Shown in pieces: positions 37,929 through 47,123 of a stretch of 64,000 bases of DNA; position 1 is the first letter of the stretch, and each line of letters opens with the position of its first letter. The stretch comes from Halobacillus litoralis. Lineage in GTDB: Bacteria; Bacillota; Bacilli; Bacillales; Halobacillaceae. The translations under genes and the position numbers were made by a program. The DNA lies in assembly GCF_004101865.1 (NCBI RefSeq), contig NZ_CP026118.1, positions 1,123,501 to 1,187,500 on the forward strand. Reading direction: 5' to 3'. The notes beneath the pieces are model-generated. The model was given only the letters and a program-made list of their open reading frames with translations. It was not told the DNA's origin and did no database searches.

Positions 37929-39638
37929 CTATCTTAAGTCTTTAACTTTTGCTGTACGGATCCGGTTGAGTGTTGCTGCAATTTCAAACCTTCTTGGTCT
38001 GGCAAGCTCTCCTGGATGCTGATCTTTAAACGGTGCGAATGAAGCAAGACCATGTTCATTGAATTGCTGGTCGATTTCATCTAATAAGTCGTGTAAAGAA
38101 CGTTCTTGCTTTAGCACACCTTTTTTATCTAAATGCATGACAATATCTGCGATCATGCGAGTTTGAGAAGTATCTACCAATTGTTCTACGCCATCTAAAT
38201 CGATATCCACAGCACCCATCAGAATTTTTTTCTGACCTTTGGCTTGAACTTTTTCCTTTTTGCCTTTACGTGTCTGCAAGCTGGAAGGTGAAAAGGAACG
38301 AGCGGGAAGTGCCCCGAATGTTTCTTCCGAAGAAGCGGTCCTTCCATTCGGATATTGTGCCGCGATTTGCTTAGCTTTTTCAGTTACATTATAGGGAATA
38401 TATTGATCCATCATGATTACATCGTCAGCTACATTGAAATAATCCCCGGATCCGCCCATGACCAGGATGGTAGAAACGTTAAGATCATCACGCATCTGTT
38501 TGATTTTATCAATGAATGGCGTAATCGGTTCTTTTTCTTTAACGACCAGTTCTTGCATCCGCTCATCACGAATCATGAAATTGGTCGCACTTGTATCTTC
38601 ATCAATCAGCAAACTATCAGCACCTGCTTCTAAGGCTTCAATGACATTTGCTGCTTGCGAAGTACTGCCGCTTGCATTCTCTGTTGTAAAAGTAGTCGTA
38701 TCCGTCCCGTGTGGCAGGTTTTTAATGAATGGCGATATATCCACCGTTGTCACACGCCGGCCATCTTCTGCTCTTACTTTGACGGCCTCTGGATCTGTGA
38801 GGACATATTCTCTGCCATCCCCTTTGATATGAGGATACACCCCACGCTCCATCGCATTCAACAGGGTACTTTTACCATGATAACCCCCACCTACGATCAA
38901 TACAATTCCTTTGTTCAGAGCCATGCCGGAAATAGGCTCCTCCCGATGTGGGATAGAGAATGATACACGGTTTTCCTCAGGACTCTTGAAAGCCACAGCC
39001 TCTTTCATCGGCCGTTGACTGATGCCACTCTCACGCGGCAAAACTGAACCATCTGCAACAAAGGAAATCCAACCATTTTTATTCATTTCATCATGTATTG
39101 CCTGGTGCTGGTCTGCTAGTTTACATGCATCTTCCAACTCTTCATCTTTTATGGTGAAAACAGACTGCTTCATGATTTCAGGAATAATCGAGAAAAAAAG
39201 CTTCTCTGCCTGCTTTCCATTGATACGTCGCCCATTTGCAGGCAAACCTACTGTCAAACAAATCGTCACGTCATTTTCATTAAAGGAAACGGCTGTACGC
39301 TCAAGGATCTCCTGCCCAGGTCGATCGATAGCGACCATCCCGCTTTTTCCTGAACCTTTGACGCTTGTCTGTGTTTTTGCAATAGTTTCAGCAATGGCTC
39401 GTGTCAATCGATCTTCCGCATAATACTTCCTTCGTGGTTCTTCTTTCCAGTCATTGTCTATTGGCCGATGGCGATCGTCGATACGGACTCTTATCTTCGA
39501 AGGTGCGGCAAACGGATCCCCTTGCACATAATCAATAAACAAGTCATAGGTTTGAAAAGAGTATTTCCCTTGAATTTGTTTATAGCTTTTATAGCTTTTT
39601 CCATCAATTTGTTTTAATTGTTGTTGTAACTGCTTCAT
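37929..39638 (-). CDS. Predicted ABC-class ATPase (ABC_ATPase domain, COG3044)
   Basis: 569 residues of the conserved stand-alone ABC-class ATPase family found in bacteria and plants. Visible: the N-terminal domain ending near 240, Walker A GGGYHGKSTLL (about 252-262), a signature-like AQAANV segment and the Walker B/loop DSLLIDEDTSATNFMIRD. The function is unknown; no membrane segments, so it is not an ordinary transporter. AGGAGG lies seven bases before the ATG. Followed closely by queG. Confidence 0.85.
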   Translation of the reverse strand: MKQLQQQLKQIDGKSYKSYKQIQGKYSFQTYDLFIDYVQGDPFAAPSKIRVRIDDRHRPIDNDWKEEPRRKYYAEDRLTRAIAETIAKTQTSVKGSGKSGMVAIDRPGQEILERTAVSFNENDVTICLTVGLPANGRRINGKQAEKLFFSIIPEIMKQSVFTIKDEELEDACKLADQHQAIHDEMNKNGWISFVADGSVLPRESGISQRPMKEAVAFKSPEENRVSFSIPHREEPISGMALNKGIVLIVGGGYHGKSTLLNAMERGVYPHIKGDGREYVLTDPEAVKVRAEDGRRVTTVDISPFIKNLPHGTDTTTFTTENASGSTSQAANVIEALEAGADSLLIDEDTSATNFMIRDERMQELVVKEKEPITPFIDKIKQMRDDLNVSTILVMGGSGDYFNVADDVIMMDQYIPYNVTEKAKQIAAQYPNGRTASSEETFGALPARSFSPSSLQTRKGKKEKVQAKGQKKILMGAVDIDLDGVEQLVDTSQTRMIADIVMHLDKKGVLKQERSLHDLLDEIDQQFNEHGLASFAPFKDQHPGELARPRRFEIAATLNRIRTAKVKDLR

Positions 39639-39693
39639 ATTTTGGCCTCCTATGTTAAAACGATCTACTATAGGGTGTATCCAATTTTCATCA

Positions 39694-39739
39694 ATAAAAA
39701 ACGCAATGCTTCGTTACTCAATTAACGAAACACTGCGTT
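39694..39739 (-). terminator. Rho-independent terminator (tRNA-Gly)
   Basis: AACGCAGTGTTTCGTTA pairs with TAACGAAGCATTGCGTT, then TTTTTTATT on the minus strand, 40 bases after tRNA-Gly. Confidence 0.85.
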
Positions 39740-39779
39740 GGTTCACATAAGTATAAAATAAATGCATCACAATAGTGAA

Positions 39780-39853
39780 TGGAGCGGGTGAAGGGAATCG
39801 AACCCTCATCATCAGCTTGGAAGGCTGAGGTTTTACCACTAAACTACACCCGC
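39780..39853 (-). tRNA. tRNA-Gly(TCC)
   Basis: Acceptor GCGGGTG/CACCCGC, anticodon stem TCAGC/GCTGA with loop CTTCCAA (anticodon TCC), T-loop GGGTTCGATTCCC, encoded CCA. It stands alone with its own terminator; its 5' half is copied twice upstream. Confidence 0.95.
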
Positions 39854-40166
39854 ATATTTAAAATCTCATTAATCATGTTGTCTTAAAATCATGTCATGCT
39901 CCTTCCTCTACTCGATTATTCAAGGAAGTGATATCCGTCGGAGCAACTCGCAGTTTACTCGGCAGAAGCTTTGCTCGTGGCTGAGGTTTTACCACTAAAC
40001 TACACCCGCATATTTAAAATCTCATTAATCATGTTGTCTTAAAATCATGTCATGCTCCTTCCTCTACTCGATTATTCAAGGAAGCGATATCCGTCGGAGC
40101 AACTCGCAGTTTACTCGGCAGAAGCTTTGCTCGTGGCTGAGATTTTGCCACTAAACTACACCCGCG
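39823..40166. repeat. 156-bp tandem repeat containing tRNA-Gly 5' halves
   Basis: The 156-base unit occurs at 39823-39978 and 39979-40134, with a 32-base partial at 40135-40166. Each unit starts with the 5' portion of tRNA-Gly (through the D-arm into the anticodon stem); only the leftmost is part of a complete tRNA. The rest of the unit ends in GGAGCAACTCGCAG..GCTCGTGG. The two full copies differ by very few bases, so the duplication is recent. No protein gene lies in 39854-40331. Confidence 0.92.
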
Positions 40167-40331
40167 TGAATGTATGTTCATAATCATGATTACAATTGCC
40201 ATTATAACAATCGAAATCTATCGATGCAATGAAAATTTTGATATTTTTTGTCGAATATTCTCTTATTCTGAGATCATCGCTGAAACTTTTAATTAGCGTA
40301 GACGTATGTTATAAGAAGGAGGGAGAAGCTA

Positions 40332-40520
40332 ATGATTAATCTTTTTCTCGGAATTTGTATGGTCGGTATCACTTCACTTATTGTATGGAGTTATATTTTC
40401 GATCCGAACAATGGTCTAGTAGTCTCTTTTACAAAGAAAAAGTTTATACTTACCCTTGTCGTCTTGAGTCTTATTACAATTTACTTATTATCCACTGGGA
40501 TCTACCACTCCTTCCTGTAA
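40332..40520 (+). CDS. Small two-helix membrane protein
   Basis: A 62-residue protein with two hydrophobic helices (about 2-22 and 37-55) separated by a short FDPNNGLVVSFTKKK loop. AAGGAGGGAG lies upstream of the ATG. A weak terminator follows. No family recognised. Confidence 0.65.
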   Translation: MINLFLGICMVGITSLIVWSYIFDPNNGLVVSFTKKKFILTLVVLSLITIYLLSTGIYHSFL

Positions 40521-40556
40521 ATCAATGGGAACGACCTTTATTTAACACCAGCTAAC

Positions 40557-40590
40557 TAAAGGGAACCACTGAAATAGCAATCCCCTTTTT
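40557..40590 (+). terminator. Weak Rho-independent terminator
   Basis: AAAGGG/CCCTTT stem around a 19-base loop followed by T5. The remaining gap to 40837 holds only a decayed repeat-like stretch. Confidence 0.4.
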
Positions 40591-40837
40591 AATTCCTTCT
40601 GGATTGAAATACGAAAATCAATGAAAAAACGACAAATGCGAGCAAATGAATAGAATCAATGAAGAGTTTGAAAAGGTCGAACAGAACTGTTGTACTCAAA
40701 CCGCACACCCCCACAGAAGGATTTTGCGAGGTTTCCTGGCAGTGCTTCGCAAAGAAGATAGTGGGTTGAAAGCTAAGAAAGTTCAGCGGTGTTTCGATAT
40801 TTGATTATATATTTTATTGTGCACTGAATCTAAAACT

Positions 40838-41758
40838 TTATGCTTCGTTCACCTTACTTTTCACGCCTCTATGATTCTTTCTCTTCTTACCGATTTGTGT
40901 CGTCAACACGACTCCGGATATAACCAATAGCGCTCCCGTCACTTGCATCAGAGTGATCTTTTCTCCTAACCATAAGTAAGCTCCTCCCATGGTGAATACA
41001 GGCAGGAAATTCAGAAATACAGAAGCTTTCGAAGCACCTAGCTGTTCCACGGCATTATTGTAAAAAATGAGAGCAATCAAAGATGGGAAAATCCCTAGAT
41101 ACAAGAAGCCGAGAATATAGTCCACTTTCCATAAATACGGGACGCCATACACCCACCATTCTATAACGACGAATGGAAATAAAACGAGGGTAGCTATACT
41201 TGTCATCATAAACAGAGCACCTAATGGCGGAAACAGATGGATGGATTGTTTCACAACAATCGAATACACTGACCAGGATAAAATGGCTCCGATCATAATG
41301 ATATCCCCTATATTCCAATTCAGCGAAACTAAGTTCCCGAAACGCCCATCTATAACCACCCAAAGGGCACCGGTAAAGGAGATGATCACTCCGATCCATT
41401 GAAGTGGCAATAAGCGTTCCTTCAATAAAAACGCACTTAAAATTACAGTTAAAACAGGAATGACAGTCTCAAGAACGGATACATTAGTTGCAGACGTATA
41501 TTGTAATGCCCCGTAAATAAACGTATTGAAAAAAGCCACTCCCGTTAATGTCATGATTAAAAGTGGCCGCCTGTGGTTCCAAAAAGTCGCCCTATGTTCG
41601 CGTGCGCTGCGGATACCGATAGGGAATAGGAAAATCAATGCAACAAACAAACGTAAAAATGCAATGGTGAATGGAAGCAAGTCATTCAATGCTTTTCCAA
41701 TTAAAATATTCCCTGCATAAAATAGTACGACGAAAATCAAAAGTATGTATGGATACAC
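40838..41758 (-). CDS. EamA/DMT family transporter
   Basis: 306 residues with ten membrane helices and two EamA repeats (VVLFYAGNILIGKALN near the N-terminus; WSVYSIVVKQ opening the second half; YLWLGEKITLMQVTGALLVISGV at the end). DMT exporters move amino acids or metabolites; the substrate is unknown. The GTG at 41758 is preferred: GGGGAGG lies eight bases upstream and the protein then starts right at helix 1. ATGs at 41803 and 41779 have poor SDs. Confidence 0.85.
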   Translation of the reverse strand: MYPYILLIFVVLFYAGNILIGKALNDLLPFTIAFLRLFVALIFLFPIGIRSAREHRATFWNHRRPLLIMTLTGVAFFNTFIYGALQYTSATNVSVLETVIPVLTVILSAFLLKERLLPLQWIGVIISFTGALWVVIDGRFGNLVSLNWNIGDIIMIGAILSWSVYSIVVKQSIHLFPPLGALFMMTSIATLVLFPFVVIEWWVYGVPYLWKVDYILGFLYLGIFPSLIALIFYNNAVEQLGASKASVFLNFLPVFTMGGAYLWLGEKITLMQVTGALLVISGVVLTTQIGKKRKNHRGVKSKVNEA

Positions 41759-41851
41759 AACCCCCAGCCTCCCCTGCATATCTTTCTTAATCCAATGTAA
41801 CATGAATTCACTTCTATGAAAGCTTAGAGGTGCACACAAGAACAAAAGTAT

Positions 41852-41945
41852 AAGCGCATTTTAACCCGACAAGCATAAGCCAAAAACGCCGATGACGTTC
41901 TTTGTCTCAGAGAGGATTGACTTAAGACGTCGCCGGGGCAGGCTT
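41852..41945. repeat. Single copy of the GACAAGCATAAG hairpin repeat
   Basis: CCCGACAAGCATAAGCC, a central TTCTTTGTCTCAGAGAGGATTGACTTA-like block (cut into 41900-41932) and CGTCGCCGGGG match the plan of the 126-bp units. Confidence 0.55.
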
Positions 41946-41997
41946 TGCCTTATGAAGCATGTAATATTCACAGCTGATATTATAAGTATTAGACGAT

Positions 41998-42028
41998 AAA
42001 AAAAAGAGCCACCTAAGCGGCTCTTTTT
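41998..42028 (-). terminator. Rho-independent terminator
   Basis: AAAAAGAGCCGCTTAGGTGGCTCTTTTT-type stem (AAAGAGCC/GGCTCTTT), just after the stop of the gene at 42033. Confidence 0.85.
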
Positions 42029-42032
42029 CCAT

Positions 42033-42485
42033 TTATAAGACCACCGTGTTTTTCAAAGCAGCGATCAAATTCTCAAACTCTTCTTCAATCTGACTAGTAA
42101 TATCTGATTTTCTGTAGGTTTCATCTTCTTCCATTGAGAGTCCGGGTTCAATCATTAACGTTCGCCCACCTATAAATACAACTTCGATTTTACGAGGCGG
42201 AGTGTTCTCTTTCAGGCTATACTCTTCAAAATACTCCTTCAACGAAATGATTTTTTCCGTGAAAAGTGTTTCCTTCTTCAAAGACATATCAGGTGAAAGG
42301 CTGAGAACGGTCAAAGTACGGTCATTCCGATTTACAATGAACAATTGCTGCTGCCCAGAACTTAGAACTTCCAATGAACAATAGTTGTCGGATTCAAACA
42401 AATCTTCCGTAAACTCAAGGACTGCCGCCGATCTCAGTTTGTTCAAATCACCTGTACTTAACCTTTCTTTGAGAGGGATGGACAT
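42033..42485 (-). CDS. Hypothetical protein
   Basis: 150 residues, soluble and acidic with alternating beta/helix character (EVVFIGGRTLMIEP) and a C-terminal amphipathic helix (EEEFENLIAALKN). No family recognised. AAGGAGG lies ten bases before the ATG, and a terminator follows, so it is a single-gene unit. Confidence 0.65.
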   Translation of the reverse strand: MSIPLKERLSTGDLNKLRSAAVLEFTEDLFESDNYCSLEVLSSGQQQLFIVNRNDRTLTVLSLSPDMSLKKETLFTEKIISLKEYFEEYSLKENTPPRKIEVVFIGGRTLMIEPGLSMEEDETYRKSDITSQIEEEFENLIAALKNTVVL

Positions 42486-42696
42486 GGAATGAAAACCTCC
42501 TTAAAGTATCTTCACTCTTTCCTTCCCCTATAATGATAGGAAACAAACCAGACCACTAAAAAATAAACAAATTTTACCACAAACAATAAGGAGCAGGGAT
42601 TCTAAAGTTCGACGGTTTCGACACACTCTTGTATAAATAGAGATTATTCTCAAAAAGCATCATTAAATCCAACATCGAACCTACTATTTAATGAGC

Positions 42697-43221
42697 TTAC
42701 AATCGGTCGTGGATATACTTAAATAAATTCACTGTTTCAATATAGACATCAATACTTTTATTTTCAATTGAAAGAGCAAGCTTTCCGCTGGCAGTTTTAG
42801 CTAGTTCGCGGATTTCTTCATCATTTGTAAGATCCAGGAGTTGTTTGATCATATCTTGTTTTTCCTGGCTGTCTTTTTTCAAAGCTTTCCATTCCTCTTT
42901 TGTATCCATTTCAATCGATTGTAAATCCTCCGTGACCCCTTGACCTAAACCAGAGAACAAATCTTTCACTTGGGCGTTTTCTTTTGCACTCTCCTGTATC
43001 GACCTGAGAGTTCGTGGATCTACTATTTCTTCTTTCTGTGCTATCACTCCAGCCGTTTCGTCCTGCTCGATCGTCACTGTTTCATAATTATCCTGACTTT
43101 CGATATTCTGAATTGCGTTTACTTCAGTGGCTCCTTTTTCATCTATTTCTGCTAGTTGCCACACACCAAAACTGATCGCCAGCACTCCCAGGATCGATGT
43201 TCCTTTGACGAACTTACTCAT
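42697..43221 (-). CDS. Hypothetical single-pass membrane protein
   Basis: 174 residues with an N-terminal membrane anchor (about 7-24) and a long, Glu/Lys-rich, helical outer part with a hydrophobic C-terminal helix. No domain recognised. The ATG at 43221 has GGAAGGG seven bases upstream; the ATG two codons earlier overlaps it. Its overall plan resembles the DUF6241-like protein at 47727 but the sequence differs. Confidence 0.6.
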   Translation of the reverse strand: MSKFVKGTSILGVLAISFGVWQLAEIDEKGATEVNAIQNIESQDNYETVTIEQDETAGVIAQKEEIVDPRTLRSIQESAKENAQVKDLFSGLGQGVTEDLQSIEMDTKEEWKALKKDSQEKQDMIKQLLDLTNDEEIRELAKTASGKLALSIENKSIDVYIETVNLFKYIHDRL

Positions 43222-43349
43222 ATCCATTCCCTTCCTATAAAGTATTTCCCATTAACCCTATGTATTTGATTTTTTCGACAATTCTCTTTGTAACACAATT
43301 GTAACATTCCCAAGAAATACCGTAAACGTAATTGTTGGATAAAAGTGCA

Positions 43350-43378
43350 AAAAAAAGAGAAGCAAATGCTCCTCTCTT
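43350..43378 (-). terminator. Rho-independent terminator (TraB-family gene)
   Basis: AAGAGAGGAGC/GCTTCTCTT stem followed by a TTTTTTT run on the minus strand. Confidence 0.75.
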
Positions 43379-43418
43379 GAAATGGTTTCTATAAATGGAT
43401 GGTGGGCAGCCAAGCACT

Positions 43419-44591
43419 CTATAAATTTTCAATGAATAGGCGGATGACATCAGCTCCACCAATGAAAGTACCCAGTGAACTTCCTATGTTAGCAAGTACG
43501 ACAACCAATAAAATACGAGTTACTTTATTGTTCCAAAAACCTTTGACACTTGTCACATCATCCGAAAGTGTTTCAAAGTCAGCCACATTCGGCCGACGGA
43601 AATAGGCTTGTACAATTCCCGCAAACCAACCTGCTGCTATTAAGGGGTTCAATGATGTGATTGGAGCAAGAACAAATGCTGTCACCACTGCAAGGGGATG
43701 TGCCAGTGCAGCAGCAGCACCAATGGCAGAAAATGAACCATTCCATAAAACCCAGCTGATCGTTTGTTGTGTTCCGGCAGCTGGATTAGCCCAAAACGTA
43801 TAAAGGATGATCGATAAGATAAGAAACGGGATTGACCAACCAATAATTTTGGGAAGCTTTGACTTAGGTGGCCTTTGAGTCAACTGCTTCAAATCATGCT
43901 CTTTATGAATTTCCTCTTTTATACCTGGTACATGAGCAGCACCGAGTACTGCCACCACTTTTTCACCTGGTGCTTTTCTGATTTTCTGGGCGAGGTATTG
44001 GTCTCTTTCATCTATAAGCGGTTTTTTCAAAGCAGGAAAATTATCCGTCAGGTCTTGCAGCATACCGTCCAGCATATCCTGGGACTTCATTTTTTCTAAT
44101 TCCTCTTCAGAAATTTTGTCATTACTGAAAATCCCATAGAAAATTGATAGAAGAAGCTTCCCTTTCCCAATGAAACCAATGTTTCCCCAAATCCGTGAAA
44201 AGGTAATTTGAATATTTCTGTCGGCTAATACCAGCTCAGCCCCTGTCTTCTCTGCTGAGTCCATTCCCTGGATCATTTCCTGCCCAGCTTGGATTCCGAA
44301 TTGTTGGGCCATTTTTCTCTGGAAAGATGAAATTGCTAAATTAACGAGTAAGAGCGTGGCTTTTTTATTTTTTATCACTTCAAAAATGTCTGTATTTTTC
44401 CAACGGTCGCCATCCTTAATTGACTGGTACCTTTGTTCATCAAGTTCTACACAGACCGAATCCGGTTGTTCATTTTCAATTACCTCTTTAACCTGTTCAG
44501 CACTCTGTTTAGAAACATGAGCCGTTCCGATCAGAATGTATTCTTTATCATCAATGTGAATGCGCGTAATGTTTTCTTCCATGACAGCCAT
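43419..44591 (-). CDS. TraB/PrgY family membrane protein
   Basis: 390 residues. The N-terminal TraB domain shows the conserved GTAHVSKQSAEQV (about 23-35), CVELDEQRY and, later, VAVLGAAHVPGI; the C-terminal third has four to five membrane helices. The family includes the enterococcal pheromone-shutdown protein PrgY/TraB and archaeal/eukaryotic homologues with a protease-like EreA/ChaN fold. Its role in a chromosome without pheromone plasmid is unknown. GGAAGG lies five bases before the ATG. Confidence 0.85.
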   Translation of the reverse strand: MAVMEENITRIHIDDKEYILIGTAHVSKQSAEQVKEVIENEQPDSVCVELDEQRYQSIKDGDRWKNTDIFEVIKNKKATLLLVNLAISSFQRKMAQQFGIQAGQEMIQGMDSAEKTGAELVLADRNIQITFSRIWGNIGFIGKGKLLLSIFYGIFSNDKISEEELEKMKSQDMLDGMLQDLTDNFPALKKPLIDERDQYLAQKIRKAPGEKVVAVLGAAHVPGIKEEIHKEHDLKQLTQRPPKSKLPKIIGWSIPFLILSIILYTFWANPAAGTQQTISWVLWNGSFSAIGAAAALAHPLAVVTAFVLAPITSLNPLIAAGWFAGIVQAYFRRPNVADFETLSDDVTSVKGFWNNKVTRILLVVVLANIGSSLGTFIGGADVIRLFIENL

Positions 44592-44715
44592 ATAATCCTT
44601 CCTTTTATCCTATGTACGAATTTTTACTCTCCCTCTAATACTAAACTAGAATAGACCATTTGAGAATCCTTTCCTATGGGATCAGTTAAAGTTAGTGGTT
44701 GATAATAAGTGAAGT

Positions 44716-44952
44716 TCAACTATAATAAGCCGATGGGTAATTGATAAAACCGATCAAGTCAATCACCCCCGCTGTAATGAGTACGAGAGCCAGTCCAATG
44801 AAAATAAGACGAATGACTTTGTGACTTGTTTTCTCTGTTTTGAAATGTTTGATTCCTTGTAAGGGGAAAAATAAAATGCATAATCCAAATAGAAGAGTAA
44901 AAATAAAAAAGATAACACACCTCCAAAGCAAATAAACTGCTCCCCCTTCCAT
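44716..44952 (-). CDS. Small two-helix membrane protein (start uncertain)
   Basis: Up to 78 residues with two hydrophobic helices and a basic loop (KHFKTEKTSHK), ending GFINYPSAYYS. The ATG at 44952 lacks an SD, while a good GGAGGTG lies inside the frame with no normal start codon at the right distance. A second, shifted frame overlaps here. The gene is plausible; its exact start is not. Confidence 0.45.
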   Translation of the reverse strand: MEGGAVYLLWRCVIFFIFTLLFGLCILFFPLQGIKHFKTEKTSHKVIRLIFIGLALVLITAGVIDLIGFINYPSAYYS

Positions 44953-45113
44953 ACGAATGACAATTATTTCAGTTTCAATAAAAATTACAGTGTGAACATT
45001 TCATGATCGGTAATAGAAGTTAAAGGTCAACATTCACCTTATAAAACCACTGTTGCATTGACAAACCTGTAAAGGAAAGATAAAATCTCTATAAATTATA
45101 GGAATAATGAATT

Positions 45114-45257
45114 ACTCGTATATTTTTGGAAATAGGGTCCAAACGTTTCTACCAAACTACCGTAAATGGTTTGACTACGAGAGGGATAGGCGGCAGTGTC
45201 ATGAGCAGTCGCTATCCTTCTTTTGTCGAACCCTAGTGTCTGAACTAGGGTTTTTTT
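45114..45257 (+). promoter_or_regulatory. Guanine-class purine riboswitch with terminator, upstream of ade
   Basis: Aptamer 45114-45182: P1 CTCGTA (45115-45120)/TACGAG (45176-45181), P2 TTTGG/CCAAA, conserved GTTTCTACC, P3 CAAAC/GTTTG and J3/1 GACTAC. The C following GA in J3/1 is the specificity base that pairs guanine or hypoxanthine (T would mean adenine). The expression platform ends in a terminator, AACCCTAGT/ACTAGGGTT plus seven T (45229-45257), so purine binding should switch ade off. Confidence 0.92.
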
Positions 45258-45280
45258 ATATCAAAAGGAGGGGGAACATC

Positions 45281-47020
45281 ATGAAAGTCAATCAAGAAAC
45301 CATGACTAAAAACATTCAAATAGCTATTAAAGAATTACCCGCAGACCTAGTCATAAAAAACGCTAAGGTCATTGATGTGTTCAACCTGGAAATCCTTCAT
45401 ACAGATGTCGCCATTGCTGGGGGACGAATCGTGGGGTTAGGAAAATATGAAGGGAAAGAAACATTTAATGCTGAGGGCAAGTTTTTAGCTCCTTCCTTTA
45501 TCGATGGGCACGTTCATATTGAATCATCTATGGTGCCCCCGTCTAAGTTTGCCAAAGTTGTTCTTCCGCATGGGGTTACAACTGTCATTACTGATCCCCA
45601 TGAAATAGGAAATGTGCTGGGTAAAGCCGGCATAGAGTTCATGATCGAGAACTCAAAGAAACTTCCATTAGATGTCCTTTTCATGTTACCTTCCTGCGTT
45701 CCTGCTACCCCATTTGAAAATTCAGGAGCGAAACTTACCGCTGAAGATCTTCGGCCATTCTTATCTCATGAACAAGTCTTAGGATTGGCCGAAGTGATGG
45801 ATTATCCTTCCTTAAAAAATGCGAGTCCCTCTCTTCTTGAAAAAATAGTTGAAACACGAGCCCAAGGTGGACAAATCGATGGCCACTTGGCTGGGTTAGA
45901 TGAGAATGCTGTTAATGTTTATACGAGTGCAGGAGTTAAAACAGACCATGAATGCAATACATCAGAGGAAGCATTGCATCGATTAAGACGCGGGATGTAT
46001 TTAATGATTCGAGAAGGATCTGTGGCCAAAGATCTAAACGCAATACTCCCTGTCGTCAACGCTCACAACTTAAGACGCTGCCTGTTCTGTACAGATGACA
46101 AACACATTGATGACCTTATAAAGGAAGGCAGTATCGACCATCATGTACGCTTAGCAGTCAAGCAGGGTTTTGACCCGTTGATGGCAATTCAAATGGCAAC
46201 GCTAAATCCAGCTGAATGTTATGGGCTCCAGCAAAAAGGGGCAATTGCTCCCGGCTATGAAGCGGACTTTCTTCTTTTTGATGATATGAAAGACCTTGAT
46301 ATCACCCATGTTTTTAAAAAAGGACGATTAGTCGCTCGTCACGGGAAATTTATAGAAGAAGATATTGAAACCAGCCAATTGCCAGAAAGCATAAAAGGCA
46401 CAGTCCACCTCACGAAGTTGACTAAAGCATCGCTTGCCATCCCGATGAATGGCACTAGTAAAGCAAACATTATCCAGATGTATCCAAACCAACTTAGAAC
46501 TACCCATATCACAGAAGATGTGAATGTGTGTAAGGGTCATTTTCTTCCCTCCGTAGGAAATGACCAACTAAAAATCGCTGTTATAGAAAGACACCATAAG
46601 ACTGGAAATATCGGCCTAGGGATTATCAAAGGGATCGGACTTCAAAAAGGGGCCATCGCCACAACGATTGCTCATGACTCACATAACATTGTCGCAGTAG
46701 GGACGAATGACGATGATATTCTGAAAGCAATCGGCCACTTAGAAGAGATGGGAGGAGGATTAGCAATTACTGAAAACAGCACCCTGCTTTCCTCTCTCCC
46801 GCTTCCCATCGCCGGCTTGATGTCAGACCGAAAATCGGAACAAGTGGATGCAGGCTTGAAACATATCCATGAAACACTCTACAAACAAGGATTCAGAGGA
46901 CAATTCAATCCTTTTTTAACCTTGTCCTTCATGACATTGCCAGTCATACCTTCGTTGAAAATAACTGACAAAGGTTTATTCGATGTAGAAAATTCAAAGC
47001 ATATAAAGGTTTCTTTATAA
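45281..47020 (+). CDS. ade: Adenine deaminase
   Basis: The 579-residue amidohydrolase converts adenine to hypoxanthine and ammonia. Metal-binding HVHIESS (about 92-98), the LGLAEVMDYP region, KTDHECNTSEEA and FCTDDKH carry the amidohydrolase site, and the C-terminal ISRx-like part ends in the Ade signature. GGAGGGGG precedes the ATG at 45281; the 58 codons open upstream lie inside the riboswitch and are not translated. A guanine-class riboswitch controls it, which fits its product feeding the hypoxanthine/guanine pool. Confidence 0.95.
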   Translation: MKVNQETMTKNIQIAIKELPADLVIKNAKVIDVFNLEILHTDVAIAGGRIVGLGKYEGKETFNAEGKFLAPSFIDGHVHIESSMVPPSKFAKVVLPHGVTTVITDPHEIGNVLGKAGIEFMIENSKKLPLDVLFMLPSCVPATPFENSGAKLTAEDLRPFLSHEQVLGLAEVMDYPSLKNASPSLLEKIVETRAQGGQIDGHLAGLDENAVNVYTSAGVKTDHECNTSEEALHRLRRGMYLMIREGSVAKDLNAILPVVNAHNLRRCLFCTDDKHIDDLIKEGSIDHHVRLAVKQGFDPLMAIQMATLNPAECYGLQQKGAIAPGYEADFLLFDDMKDLDITHVFKKGRLVARHGKFIEEDIETSQLPESIKGTVHLTKLTKASLAIPMNGTSKANIIQMYPNQLRTTHITEDVNVCKGHFLPSVGNDQLKIAVIERHHKTGNIGLGIIKGIGLQKGAIATTIAHDSHNIVAVGTNDDDILKAIGHLEEMGGGLAITENSTLLSSLPLPIAGLMSDRKSEQVDAGLKHIHETLYKQGFRGQFNPFLTLSFMTLPVIPSLKITDKGLFDVENSKHIKVSL

Positions 47021-47075
47021 TCTGGTATATTTAATAACCATCTCACAAGGTGTCACACACAGTTATTCTGGACAG

Positions 47076-47109
47076 TAAAAGAGATCAGGCGCTAGCCTGA
47101 CCTCTTTTA
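47076..47109. terminator. Bidirectional terminator after ade
   Basis: AAAAGAGATCAGGC/GCCTGACCTCTTTT stem with T-tracts on both strands, shared by ade and the convergent gene at 47124. Confidence 0.85.
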
Positions 47110-47123
47110 TACCCTAACTAGTA

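Noticed and set aside
45107..45280. N-terminal 58-residue extension of Ade
   Set aside because: It is the riboswitch and terminator sequence; a strong SD marks the start at 45281.
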